Part shown: one piece after another, positions 1-9,300 of the stretch
Layout of the letters: every line of letters starts with the position of its first letter
Numbering within the stretch: position 1 is the first letter of the stretch
Translations under genes and position numbers: made by a program
Notes under the pieces: model-generated
The model's input: only the letters and a program-made list of their open reading frames with translations
Database searches by the model: none
Told to the model about the DNA's origin: nothing
NCBI RefSeq assembly: GCF_900188455.1
Contig: NZ_FZOL01000017.1
Location: 62,001-126,000 of the forward strand
Direction of reading: 5' to 3'
Source of the DNA: Pseudomonas japonica
Lineage (GTDB): Bacteria > Pseudomonadota > Gammaproteobacteria > Pseudomonadales > Pseudomonadaceae
DNA: 64,000 bases

Positions 1-659
1 CGCGCCGCCTTGGGCAGGCCGGTGGTGCCGGAGGTGAAGATCAGCAGGGTCGGCGTCTGCGCCTCGATCCGCGCGCGGATATCCCGCGGGAAGGTCGTGC
101 GCGGTGCGCTGTCCAGACGGCTGGCGAACTGCCGGTCGATGAACGCGGGGATCGTACCCGGCCACGGGTTTTCCGCATCGGCCACCAGCCAGTAGGCCAG
201 TGCCGGCAAGTCACCGGTCCGCAGCAGATTGCCCAGGCACTCCTCGCCGATCACCAACGCTTTCGCCGCGGTGGTGGCCAGCGCATGCAGCAGCGGTTTG
301 CCACTGACCTGGGTATTGATGAGCGCCACCACCACGCCGAGCTTGACCAGGCCGAACCAGGCGCTGAAGAACGCCGGACGGTTCTCCATGGCGATGGCGC
401 AGACGTCGCCGGCGCGCAGGCCCTTGGCGTAGAAGGTGTGCGCCATCTGGTTGGCGCGGGCATCCATTTCGGCGTAGCTCAGCACTTCGTCGCCGTAGAT
501 CAGCAGGGGCCGCTCGGCGAAGCGCTCGGCCTGCTGTTCCAGGCGATCGGCCAGGCTGTAAAGGTCCGCCGGTTTGATCTGCGCGCTGGCCGCGGAACGA
601 CGGTCGAGCAGCGCCTGGGTCTGTTCCCGCGGCACCACGATGCTCGCTGGCAGGTTCAT
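1..659 (-). CDS. Acyl-CoA synthetase, AMP-binding (N-terminal part, runs off the window)
   Basis: The start is inside the window and the 3' end lies beyond position 1, so only about 220 N-terminal residues are visible. They begin MNLPASIVVPREQ and reach the ATP/AMP-binding P-loop LLIFTSGTTGLPKA, the signature of the ANL adenylate-forming superfamily. The stretch before it (VALINTQVSGKPLLHAL) resembles the fatty-acid-transport-protein/very-long-chain branch of acyl-CoA synthetases. Such enzymes activate a carboxylic acid as acyl-AMP and transfer it to CoA in the cytoplasm. The ATG overlaps the TGA of the upstream old yellow enzyme (ATGA), so the two are translationally coupled and probably act on one substrate. 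The chain-length class is inferred from the family; the acid is unknown. Confidence 0.9.
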   Translation of the reverse strand, partial: MNLPASIVVPREQTQALLDRRSAASAQIKPADLYSLADRLEQQAERFAERPLLIYGDEVLSYAEMDARANQMAHTFYAKGLRAGDVCAIAMENRPAFFSAWFGLVKLGVVVALINTQVSGKPLLHALATTAAKALVIGEECLGNLLRTGDLPALAYWLVADAENPWPGTIPAFIDRQFASRLDSAPRTTFPRDIRARIEAQTPTLLIFTSGTTGLPKAA

Positions 660-1738
660 GGCGTGACCTCCCGCGCGGCGTCGAAACGCGGGTAGTCGGT
701 GTAGCCGCGGCTGCCCGCGGTGTACAGGGTCTTGCGCTCGAAACCGGCCAGCGGCTGGCCGTGGCGCAGGCGCTCGACCAGATCGGGGTTGCCGATGAAG
801 TGGCGGCCGAAGGACACCGCCGCGCCCTCGCCCGCCTCCAGCGCGGCGCGGGCCGAAGCGCCGTCGAAGCCGTCGTTGAGGATCAGTTTCTGACTCGCGT
901 GCTCGCGCGCCAGGCCGAAGGCGTCGAGCCCGTCGAGGGGCGAACGCATCACATGCAGGTAGGCCAGCGCCAGGGGCTCCAGGGCCTGGCACAGGGCGAC
1001 GGTGGTCGCCAGCGGGTCTTCGTCGTGGATATCGTTGTACGGGTTGCCCGGGCACAGGCGCACCCCGACGCGACCCGCGCCGATGGCCGCGGCCATGGCC
1101 TGCACGGTCTCGGCGACGAAGCGCACGCGCTTGCGCGCACTGCCGCCGTAGGCGTCGTCACGCTGGTTGCTGCCGGAGGCGAGAAACTGCATGGGCAGGT
1201 AACCGCTGGTGCAGTGCAGTTCGACCCCGTCGAATCCGGCGGCGCGGGCATTCAGCGCGGCCTGGCGGTACTCGCCGATCACCGTGGCGATGCCGTCCAG
1301 GCTCAGCGCCTCGGGCTGCTCGGTGTCCACCATGCCTTGGGCGTCGCTGAACACCTGGGTCCGTGCGCGGATCGCCGACGGCGCCACGGTCGCCGCACCT
1401 TCCGGCTTGTTGAAGCGGCTGGCGGCACGGCCAACGTGCATCAGTTGCAGGACGATGCGTCCGCCCTCGGCGTGCACCGCCTCGGTGACCTGGTGCCAGG
1501 CGGCGATCTGCTCGGCGTTGTAGATCGCCGGGGTGCGGCAGTAGCCCAGGCCGCTGGCGGACGGCGCGGTACCCTCGGCGACGATCAGCCCGGCGCCGGC
1601 ACGCTGGCGGTAGTACTCGACCATTTCGGCACCGGGCACCGCCCGCGCATCGGCGCGGCTGCGGGTCATGGGGGCCATGACGATACGGTTGGCCAGCTGC
1701 AGTTCGCCCAGGCGCACCGGCTCGAACAGAATGCTCAT
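656..1738 (-). CDS. Old yellow enzyme family FMN-dependent ene-reductase (NemA/XenB-like)
   Basis: 360 residues, the normal size for the family. The N-terminus LFEPVRLGELQLANRIVMAPMTRSRA is the classic FMN-barrel opening, and the middle carries the flavin and substrate-site stretch GFDGVELHCTSGYLPMQFL, although the usual HGAHGYL reads HCTSGYL here, a substitution at a histidine normally involved in substrate binding. Members use NAD(P)H to reduce the C=C bond of enones, maleimides or nitro-compounds. I chose ATG 1738 because AAGGAGCTGAC lies just upstream; an in-frame start 96 bases earlier has no such site. It overlaps the acyl-CoA synthetase by four bases and is divergent from an MFS transporter, which suggests a small uptake-and-degradation unit for an unsaturated acid or carbonyl compound. 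Confidence 0.93.
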   Translation of the reverse strand: MSILFEPVRLGELQLANRIVMAPMTRSRADARAVPGAEMVEYYRQRAGAGLIVAEGTAPSASGLGYCRTPAIYNAEQIAAWHQVTEAVHAEGGRIVLQLMHVGRAASRFNKPEGAATVAPSAIRARTQVFSDAQGMVDTEQPEALSLDGIATVIGEYRQAALNARAAGFDGVELHCTSGYLPMQFLASGSNQRDDAYGGSARKRVRFVAETVQAMAAAIGAGRVGVRLCPGNPYNDIHDEDPLATTVALCQALEPLALAYLHVMRSPLDGLDAFGLAREHASQKLILNDGFDGASARAALEAGEGAAVSFGRHFIGNPDLVERLRHGQPLAGFERKTLYTAGSRGYTDYPRFDAAREVTP

Positions 1739-1831
1739 GTCAGCTCCTTCGTTTCTTGTTGTTTCCCGGGCTGACGGGCCTGCCGCAACCCCGGACATGG
1801 GCTGCATGATTGACGTCGAACGAGGCGCGAA

Positions 1832-1919
1832 CATCGTCCGACAAGACTAGTTTTGCGCCTTCGGGTATCGTCTCGGGCGCCGTGCGGAGAAGCATGGAAA
1901 ATGGTCTGAACGGACGATG
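1832..1919. promoter_or_regulatory. Divergent promoter region with a split inverted repeat CATCGTCCG / CGGACGATG
   Basis: The 240 bases between the old yellow enzyme and MFS starts hold CATCGTCCG at 1832-1840 and its exact reverse complement CGGACGATG at 1911-1919. Two perfect nine-base half-sites about 70 bases apart in a divergent promoter look like an operator that could support looping. The core CGTCCG recurs in the 18-base palindrome at 43258-43275, upstream of another MFS of the same type. The regulator is not identifiable from the window. Confidence 0.35.
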
Positions 1920-1978
1920 AAGCGGGTGCCGGATGCGCCGACGATCGAGCTCGATAGAACAAGAACCGGAGCAGCGCA

Positions 1979-3313
1979 GTGAACCCATCCAACCCTGTCA
2001 CCTGGCGCACCCATTACGCGCTTCTGGTGCTCGCCAGCATCTACGTCTTCAACTACATCGACCGCCAGCTGATGGCGATCCTGATCGAGCCGGTGAAGCT
2101 CGAATTCGGCATCTCCGATACCGGTATCGGCCTGCTTTCCGGGGTGACCTTCGCGGTGTTCTACACCGTGTTCGGCTTTCCCCTGGGCCGGCTCTCCGAC
2201 CGCATCGGGCGCAAACCGGTGATCGCCTTCAGCTGCATGGCCTGGAGCCTGATGACCATGCTCTGCGGCATGGCCGGCAACTTCCTTACCCTGGTCCTGG
2301 CACGCATCGGCGTGGCGGTGGGGGAAGCCGGCGGCACGGCGCCTTCGGTGGCGATGGTGTCCGACCTGTACCCGGCCGAGCGCCGCTCCACGGCGTTGTC
2401 GGTGCTGATGCTGGGGTCGAGCCTGGGGGCGATCGTCGGTCTCGGCCTGGGCGGCTGGATCGCCCAGCACCATGGCTGGCGCTATGCGTTCCTGCTGATC
2501 GGCGCGCCGGGGATCCTTCTCGGCCTGGTACTGCTACTTACCGTGCGCACACCGAAACCGCGGGTGGTCGCGGTGGAAAACCACGCGACGGTGCAGGACG
2601 GCTGGCTGCAGACGCTGCTGGAGCTGTTTCGCATGCCGTCATTCATCTGGCTGGTGCTGACTGGCGGCTCGGCGGCGATCGCCGGCTATGCCATCGGCAC
2701 CTGGAGTCCGAGTTTCCTGATCCGTTCCCATGGTCTGAACCTGCAGGAAGCCGGCTTCCTCGTCGGTGTGGTCGGCGGCACCGGTTCGACCATCGGCACC
2801 CTGGTCTGCGGCATGCTCACCGATCGTCTGGCGCGTCGCGATGTGGGCTGGCAGATCGGTGTGCCGCTGCTCGGCACCCTGCTCAGCATTCCCTTCGCCC
2901 TCGCCTATTTCCTCTGGCCCCAGGGCATCGCCTTCCATATCGGCAGCATCGCCGTGCCGCAGGCGTTCCTGTTCTACAGCGCGTTCGGTTTCTTCGGGGT
3001 GTGGTGGGCAACGCCCTGCCTGGGCGCGATCACCCATCTGTTCCCGGCGACGCGTCTGGCCCAGGCCACGGCGATCTTCGTCATGGCCATGACCCTGCTC
3101 GGGGTTGGCATCGGGCCGTTGCTGATCGGGGTGCTGAGCGATTTCTTCGTGGGGACGCTGGGCGGGGAGTCGCTGCGTTATGCGCTGGCGGCGTCGGTGT
3201 CGCTGCTGGTGCTGGCGGCGTTGTTCCTGGGGGTGGCGTTGCCAAGGTATCGGCGGCAGTTGCGGGGTGAATTGCCGGGGGGCCGTATCGAGGCTACCGG
3301 GTGCCTGTCTTGA
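1979..3313 (+). CDS. MFS transporter (spinster-like / aromatic-acid type)
   Basis: 444 residues with about 12 hydrophobic segments. The first loop has FNYIDRQLMAILIEPVKLEFG, typical of the spinster-like MFS branch, followed by the MFS motif A region GRLSDRIGRKPV. Translation starts at GTG 1979, with GGAG about seven bases upstream. It resembles the MFS at 44346-45653 (shared MIEPVK/LIEPVK and EHHGWR/QHHGWR signatures), so the two are paralogues. Its divergence from the old yellow enzyme/acyl-CoA synthetase pair suggests it imports or exports their substrate. Family assignment is firm; the substrate is not visible. Confidence 0.92.
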   Translation: MNPSNPVTWRTHYALLVLASIYVFNYIDRQLMAILIEPVKLEFGISDTGIGLLSGVTFAVFYTVFGFPLGRLSDRIGRKPVIAFSCMAWSLMTMLCGMAGNFLTLVLARIGVAVGEAGGTAPSVAMVSDLYPAERRSTALSVLMLGSSLGAIVGLGLGGWIAQHHGWRYAFLLIGAPGILLGLVLLLTVRTPKPRVVAVENHATVQDGWLQTLLELFRMPSFIWLVLTGGSAAIAGYAIGTWSPSFLIRSHGLNLQEAGFLVGVVGGTGSTIGTLVCGMLTDRLARRDVGWQIGVPLLGTLLSIPFALAYFLWPQGIAFHIGSIAVPQAFLFYSAFGFFGVWWATPCLGAITHLFPATRLAQATAIFVMAMTLLGVGIGPLLIGVLSDFFVGTLGGESLRYALAASVSLLVLAALFLGVALPRYRRQLRGELPGGRIEATGCLS

Positions 3314-3609
3314 GTCTTGCAGCGCCTTCACGATCGAGCGCCGCCCGCGCGGCGCATCGCGAGCGCGCTCGCTCCTACATTTTTTGCAACGTGCCATGGC
3401 CTGTGAGAGCGGCGTCGCCAGCCTTTGGTGCCTGGCGATTCATCGTGGGGAGGCTTTTGGGCTCGACGCGGTACCGCGTCGTACCAACAAGGCGGTCAAC
3501 CATGGCCTGTCAGGCATAGGCACGTTGCAAAAAATGTAGGAGCGAGCGCGCTCGCGATGCGCCGCGCGGGCGGCGCTCGATCTCAACGGCGCTGCAACGC
3601 TCAAGACAG
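3305..3609 (+). repeat. Long-hairpin REP-type element, copy 1
   Basis: The two ends are near-perfect inverted arms of about 95-100 bases. CTGTCTTGAG...TTGCAGCGCC at 3305 is mirrored by GGCGCTGCAA...CTCAAGACAG ending at 3609. The arms contain the Pseudomonas REP core (GGAGCGAGCGCGCTCGC) and GCGCCGCCCGCGCGGCGC. The roughly 100-base centre has its own perfect palindrome GACGCGGTACCGCGTC (3465-3480). The same centre occurs inverted at 24038-24335 and in diverged form at 37387-37643. It lies between two convergent genes. No transposase is present, so it is a non-autonomous, MITE- or BIME-like element. Confidence 0.8.
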
Positions 3610-3622
3610 CCCCTGACGGATC

Positions 3623-4567
3623 TCAGCGCTCAGCCTCGATCACCTTGTTCAACACCGCCCCATCGATACTCAGGGTGGCGCTGTTGAACATGCCCTCGAC
3701 ATAGGTCTTGGCCGCCTGCTCCTGGCGCTGCGCGCGCAGGGCATCGCGCAGTTGGCCGCGCATTTCCTCGAAGGTGGCGGTGCGCGCCGGCTGCAGTTCG
3801 GTCAGCTTGATGATGTGCAGGCCCAGCGAGCTTTGCAGCGGCTCGCTGACCGCCCCGACCTTCATCTTCGCCACGCTGCCACGCACTTCCGGCAACAACT
3901 GGCCCAGCGGTTGCAGGCCGGTGTCGCCGCCGCGGGTGGCGCTGCCATTGTCCTGCGAGTAGGTCCGCGCCATTTCGGCGAAGTCCGCACCATCGGCCTG
4001 GGCCCGTTTGGCCAGGGTCTGCGCCTGTTTGCGCACGGACTCCAGGGCACTGTCATCCGGCACGCTAAGGAAGATCTGGCTGACGCGATACAGCGCCGGC
4101 ACCTGGAAGGATGCCTTGCCGTTCTCGTAGGCCTGTTTCAGTTCCTCGTCACCCGGATAGTCCTTCGGCACCTCGGTGACGCTGTTGAGGTAGCTGCGCA
4201 GGACGATCTGCTCGATGGCCGCGCGGGTCTGCGCTTCCACTTCCGGACGCTTCGACCAGCCCTTGGCCTCGGCCTGCTGGTACAGGGCCTTTTCCGCCAG
4301 ACGCGCACGAATCCAGGTTTCCAGCGCCGGGCGGTCGTTGCGCAACTGCTCGCGGGCGGCAGCCGGCAATTGCGCGAACAGCGCCTTCAGCTCGCCGGCA
4401 TCGACTTTCTGCTCACCCAGGCTGGCCAGGGCATCGCCGCTCTGCGCCGCTTCCGGCACCGAACGGCTGGCGGCGACCGGGTCGCTACCCGGACGCAGCG
4501 CCAGCGTTACCGCAACCGCCAGGACGGCCAGCGCACCTGCGCCGGCCCAGAGATTGCGAGGACTCAC
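3623..4567 (-). CDS. Membrane-anchored parvulin-type peptidyl-prolyl isomerase
   Basis: 314 residues. One N-terminal hydrophobic segment (WAGAGALAVLAVAVTLAL) acts as anchor or signal, so the rest should face the periplasm. A SurA/PpiD-like helical region follows, then a parvulin domain at roughly residues 135-245 (YRVSQIFLSVP, FAEMARTYSQDNGSATRGGDTG, GLHIIKL). It should catalyse cis-trans isomerisation of prolyl bonds and help periplasmic or secreted protein folding. It starts with GTG at 4567, overlapping the TGA of the YbjN-like gene (GTGA), so the two are coupled. Lying just downstream of a pilus locus, it might help fold pilus parts, but it sits in its own pair with the YbjN-like gene. 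Confidence 0.88.
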   Translation of the reverse strand: MSPRNLWAGAGALAVLAVAVTLALRPGSDPVAASRSVPEAAQSGDALASLGEQKVDAGELKALFAQLPAAAREQLRNDRPALETWIRARLAEKALYQQAEAKGWSKRPEVEAQTRAAIEQIVLRSYLNSVTEVPKDYPGDEELKQAYENGKASFQVPALYRVSQIFLSVPDDSALESVRKQAQTLAKRAQADGADFAEMARTYSQDNGSATRGGDTGLQPLGQLLPEVRGSVAKMKVGAVSEPLQSSLGLHIIKLTELQPARTATFEEMRGQLRDALRAQRQEQAAKTYVEGMFNSATLSIDGAVLNKVIEAER

Positions 4568-5031
4568 GAGGCGCTTTCCGCTTGCACGGCGGCTTCCTGG
4601 GCGGCGGCGATGTTGCGGCTGTAGTCACGCAGGAACACGATGAACTCCTGCAGCAGGCGATCCCACAGCACCAGCGAACCCTGCAGGTGCTTGTAGGTCA
4701 CGCCGTCGGCGACCACCACGTCCTGTTCCAGGACCAGGAACTCACCCTGCAACGACAGACGCGAGTAACGCCGCGAAGCGTTCCACAGGTTGGCCAGGCC
4801 TTCCGGCAGTTCGCCCTGGATGCGCAGGGCGCAGCTGTAGGTGAAGTCGAGGAACTGGCCTTCTTCCACGGCACGATTACCGAAACGTACGGCATAACCC
4901 ACGCCCTGGCTGGCGCTCAGCAGTTGGACAACGGCGTTCTGCTCGGTACGGTTGACGCGGCAACCGGCGTCCTGCAGCAGCGTGGTCAGAGAGTCGGCAC
5001 TTACGGTTTCGATCAGCGTGTTTGCAGTCAT
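4564..5031 (-). CDS. YbjN-domain protein
   Basis: 155 residues, soluble, no signal peptide. The body (GYAVRFGNRAVEEGQFLDFTYSCALRI ... LSLQGEFLVLEQDVVV ... LWDRLLQEFIVFLRDYSRNI) matches the YbjN/type III secretion chaperone-like fold, which is usually annotated as a putative sensory-transduction regulator or chaperone. AAGGAAGTGACAC precedes the ATG. It is the first gene of a two-gene operon with the parvulin. The left boundary of the 7.9-kb tandem duplication (5075/5076) falls about 45 bases upstream of its start, in its promoter region. Biochemical role unknown. Confidence 0.75.
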   Translation of the reverse strand: MTANTLIETVSADSLTTLLQDAGCRVNRTEQNAVVQLLSASQGVGYAVRFGNRAVEEGQFLDFTYSCALRIQGELPEGLANLWNASRRYSRLSLQGEFLVLEQDVVVADGVTYKHLQGSLVLWDRLLQEFIVFLRDYSRNIAAAQEAAVQAESAS

Positions 5032-5129
5032 GTGTCACTTCCTTGCGCAGTTAAAAGCCTGAAGACAAAGCAAAATTTGTAGCACATTGATGGCATCGGG
5101 TATAGCACGCGCACAAACCATCCACCGTT

Positions 5130-6263
5130 CTAGCGTGGCGCATTGCCGAGACGCCTGAGCAACTCCTCCCGCGCCAGCAGCGGTGCGAAGTAATGTCCCT
5201 GGCCGAGCAGGCAGCCCATGTCCAGGAGGATCAGGTGCTGTTCCGCGCTCTCCACCCCGGCCACGGTGATGCCCACGCCAAGTCGCCCGGCCAGCCCCAG
5301 GCTGCCGTGAATCACCGCGCGATGGCGCGGCTGGCTGTCCAGTTCACGCATGAACTGACTGGACAGTTTGACCTCGTTGAACGGCAACTGGCACAGACGC
5401 TGGAACGAGCCGCCGTTGCTGCCGAACTCGCCCAGGCTCAGGCCGCAGCCGAGCATGCGCAGGCGGATCAGGCTTTCCAGGTGCATCACCGACGGTTCCG
5501 CGGCGCCGCTGAAGGCCAGCTCGAAGCCGATGCCCTGCCCCACCGAGCGATGGAACTGCAGCAGCGACTTGATCCGCCGGGTCAGGCCGCGGCTGCCCAG
5601 TTGGGCCAGGTGCAGGGTGAAGGACAGGCGCAGCACGCGCCCCTCGGACATCAGCGTGCGCTGCAGTTCCAGGCCCTGCTCCAGCAACACCACCAGCATG
5701 TCGTCGAGCAGTCCGCAGCGCTCCACCTCGGGCATGAACAGGTGCGGCGCCAGCAGCCCCAGTTGCGGATGGTTCCATTGCGCGACCACGTCGACGCCCT
5801 TGATCTCGCCATTGGTGAGGTCGCAACGGGGCAGGTAATGGGCGACGAATTCCTTGTAGGACAGGCCACGACGAATGTCCGCTTCGCTCACCGGCACTTC
5901 CGGCAACGGCGCCGGCAGCGCCAGGGTGGCCTGGGTGCGAATGCGTTCGAGGGCACCGCGCATGCTTTCCAGGTGCAGCGGTTTGCCGACGTCGCCGAGA
6001 AACGCCACACCCAGACGCGCGACCAGCTGGGTGATGGCGCGGCGTACCTCCGAATGCAGGCCGCTGCTGACGATGACCCCGGCGATCAGTTGCGCCTGCG
6101 CCGCGCGGTGAATGAACTCCAGGCCATCCATGCCCTCCATGCGCACGTCGCAGACCACGACGTCGACCGGGCCGATACGTTCGAGCAGGAGGATCTTCAC
6201 CGCGATGGCGCGTTGGAACGACTGGTTTTCAAGGATCAGAACACGCAAAGACTTGGCAGGCAC
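5130..6263 (-). CDS. RocR/PvrR-like REC-EAL response regulator, degenerate EAL (copy A)
   Basis: 377 residues, GTG start preceded by GAGGAAG. N-terminal REC domain (1-105) keeps a phospho-acceptor Asp39 and Lys94 (GKP), but Asp39 is about 15 residues nearer the N-terminus than usual, so the beta2-alpha2 part seems missing. The EAL domain (about 135-375) is recognisable (QWNHP, FGSNGGSF, GQGHYF), but catalytic positions are lost: EAL reads DVV (158-160), the Asn of the usual VNLS strand is Thr216, the ELTE Glu is Phe251, the DDFG pair is GEFG (278-281), and the first Glu of AEGVE is Ala335. Cyclic-di-GMP hydrolysis is therefore unlikely. Active relatives (RocR, PvrR) counteract a kinase/LuxR pathway controlling Cup fimbriae. 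Last gene of its transcription unit. Confidence 0.88.
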   Translation of the reverse strand: MPAKSLRVLILENQSFQRAIAVKILLLERIGPVDVVVCDVRMEGMDGLEFIHRAAQAQLIAGVIVSSGLHSEVRRAITQLVARLGVAFLGDVGKPLHLESMRGALERIRTQATLALPAPLPEVPVSEADIRRGLSYKEFVAHYLPRCDLTNGEIKGVDVVAQWNHPQLGLLAPHLFMPEVERCGLLDDMLVVLLEQGLELQRTLMSEGRVLRLSFTLHLAQLGSRGLTRRIKSLLQFHRSVGQGIGFELAFSGAAEPSVMHLESLIRLRMLGCGLSLGEFGSNGGSFQRLCQLPFNEVKLSSQFMRELDSQPRHRAVIHGSLGLAGRLGVGITVAGVESAEQHLILLDMGCLLGQGHYFAPLLAREELLRRLGNAPR

Positions 6264-6377
6264 AACCGGCTTCCTCGCAAAGGTCCAGCCCCCATGTTGC
6301 TACCGCCGCGGACAAGATGAATCAGGAGCCTTCCCAGCCTTGCGCGGAAATCTCCGACGTCTACCACCGGTATCGGT

Positions 6378-9300
6378 TCAGCGCTGGCAGAACTCCTCCA
6401 GACGTTGCGTGAGCGCCGCCATGGCCCGGCGCAGGTCGTCCACCAACGGATCGATGCGCGGTGCCGGGCGACTTTCCAGGCAGGCCTGTTCGAGGTTCTC
6501 GCAGGCCTGAAGCAACCAGCGGGCCTTGATGATCCGCCCGCCGCCCTTGATCCGGTGGACCAGGTCGGCGAGCCCGGCCAGATCGCTGTCGGCATGCAGG
6601 CTGGCGAGCTGGACCAGATCTTCGCGGTTGCTGGTCAGCAGGTCGCGCAGCAACAGCTTGATCGCGTCGCGATCGCCGCCGGTGAGGTGGCGCAGGCTGG
6701 AAATGTCCAGGCCCTCGCCCAGCTCGCTCTCGCCGGCACTGTCGGCGACCAGCAGGCGCTGCTCGCAGGGCGCCAGCTTGCCGGCCAATTCCTTCAGGTT
6801 CAGCGGCTTGAACAGGCAATCGTCCATCCCCGCCCGCAGGCAGCGCACCTGCTCCTGCGGCTGGGCGTTGGCGGTACAGCCAAGCAGCAGCACCGAGGTC
6901 TTGCCCTTGCGCCGCTCGTCCTCGCGCACCGCGCGCGCCAGGGCGTAGCCGTTGAGGCCGGGCATGTTGCAATCGGTGATGAGCACATCGAAACGCTGGC
7001 GCAACCAGGTGCGCAGGCCTTCGTGACCATTGGCGGCGGTGGCCACGCGGTGGCCGAGGAAGCTCAGTTGCTGCTGCAGCAGCAGGCGATTGGCCGGATA
7101 GTCGTCCACCACCAGGATGTCCAGGGGCATGGCCGCGCCAGCGGCGGGCTGCGGCAGGCTGGCGAGCAGCGCGTCCGAGGGCATCAGGCGCGGCAGGTCG
7201 AGGCGGATCTGCGCGCGGGTGCCGACCCCGAGGGTACTGTCCAGCTGCATTGCGCCGCCCATCATCGCGCACAGCGTGTGGCTGATGCTCAGGCCCAGGC
7301 CGGAACCGCTGCGGGCACTCTGCTGGTTGTTGCTGGCCTGGCGGAACGGACTGCCCAGCTGCGCCAGTTCATCGGCGGGAATGCCGACCCCGGTGTCCTC
7401 CACCGAGAGGTGCAGGCCAACCCGCTCGTGGTCCACCTCCAGCGCCAGGGTCACGCACACCCGGCCTTCATGGGTGAACTTGATGGCATTGCTGATCAGG
7501 TTGGACAGCACCTGCTTGAAACGCACCGGATCGAGCAGCACCTGGACCGGTCCGTGGCCGTCCATGTCCAGGTTCAGTTGCAGGCGTTTCTGCCGCGCCT
7601 GGCCCTCGAACAGGCGCACGGTGCTTTCCACCTCGCGGTACAGGTCCACCTGCTGCGGCGACAGCACCAGGTGGCCGGACTCGATGCGGGTGATGTCGAG
7701 GATATCGCCCACCAGTTCCAGCAGGCCGCGCGCGGCACCGGAGGCGACGTCCAGGGCCAGGCGGTCGAGCACGCCCTCCTCGGCCTTGCGCGAGGCCAGT
7801 TCGAGCATGCCCAGCAGGGCATTCATCGGCGTGCGGATCTCGTGACTCATGGTGGCGAGGAAATTGGTCTTGGCGCGGTTGGCCGCTTCGGCGTCGTCCT
7901 TGGCCGTCTGCAGGGCGTCGCACAGTTGCTGGCGTTCGGAGATGTCGATCCAGCCGCCGATCAGCCCGGCCACCGCGCCGTCGCTGCCACGGTACGGCAG
8001 CATCCAGTGATAGATGGTCAGGCGCCGCCCGGCCAGGACCAGCTCGCGGTCCTCGACCACCGAAACACCCTGGGCGATCACCTGGCGATAGGCCTCGCGG
8101 CACTGGCGGGCCTGGGCCGCGCCGATCAGCCATTCCGGCAGCGGCTGGCCGATCACCGCCTCGCGCGACACATCCAGGGCCTGCAGGTAGCTGACGTTGC
8201 AGGTCAGCAGGTGACCCTTGCGGTCACGCACGTAGATGGGGTTGGGCGTGCCGTCGATCATCACCCGCATGAACTCCAGCTGGTCGCTCAACGCCTGCTC
8301 GGCCTGCAGGCGTTTCTCCACCTGGCGGCGCAGGCCGCGAATCCAGTACACCGCCAGCAACAGCAGGCCGACGGCCATGAGGAAGCCCTGGAGGATCATG
8401 CCGCGGTACTTGCGCCAGTAGCTGTCGGCGACGATCACTTCGTTGCGCCAGCGATTGATCAGCTCGTCCATTTCCTGCGGGGAGACACTGAGCAGCGCCT
8501 TGTTCATGATCGAACGCAGCTCCGCTTCGCCGCGCCGGGTGGCGAAGGCGAAATGCACCGGCGCCACCGGCAGCGCGGCGCGGATGCGCAATTGCCCGCG
8601 GTAGTGGCGAGCGATGGTGTAGCGCGCACCGATCAGGCTGACCACCGCGCCCTGGGCTTCGCCGTTGGCGACCCGTTCCAGGGCCGCCTGCGGGCCCTCG
8701 CTCCAGAGCACGCGGACCTGCGGATGCTGCTCGCTCATGTAGTCTTCCAGCACGCTGCCCTCGACCATCGCCACGCGCATGCCGCTCAACTGATCCAGGC
8801 TGTCGAGCCGGGAGCTGTCGCGGGTCACCAGGACCAGGCTGTTGCTCAGCCAGGAGCGGGTGAAGGCAACCTGCTCCTGGCGTTGCGGGCTGAACGGCAG
8901 CGCCGCCAGCAGGTCGACTTCGTCCTCTTCCAGTTGCCGCGCCATGTCGCTGAAGCCCTTGCCTTCGACGATCGAGAAGGACAGCCCGGTGCGCTGGCCG
9001 ATCAAGTCCAGCAGGTCCGCGCTGATACCGCGGAAGACGCCCTGGTCGTCGCGATAGCTCACCGGCAGGAACTGCTCGTCGATGGCCAGGCGCACCTGCG
9101 GATGCCGGTCGAGCCAGTCGCGTTCGCGCGGGCTGAGCTGCAGCGCATGCTTGCCGACGGGCTCCGGCACATTGCCGTTCCAGCGCCTGAGAATGCCCTG
9201 CCGGGCCTGCTCCGGGATGATCGCCAGGGCCTGGTTGACCATGATCTTCAGGCGCAGGTTGGCGGGACTGATGGCGAAGCCGTAGTGGTTGTTCTCGAAC

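Noticed and set aside
1933..3270. 445-codon plus-strand frame overlapping the first MFS gene in another phase
   Set aside because: The translation is Arg/Gly/Pro-rich, whereas the 1979 frame gives a clear 12-helix transporter.
3534..3583. Hairpin near the convergent gene ends as a simple rho-independent terminator
   Set aside because: The stem belongs to the arm of the long repeat element, which occurs elsewhere in other contexts, and no T-run follows.
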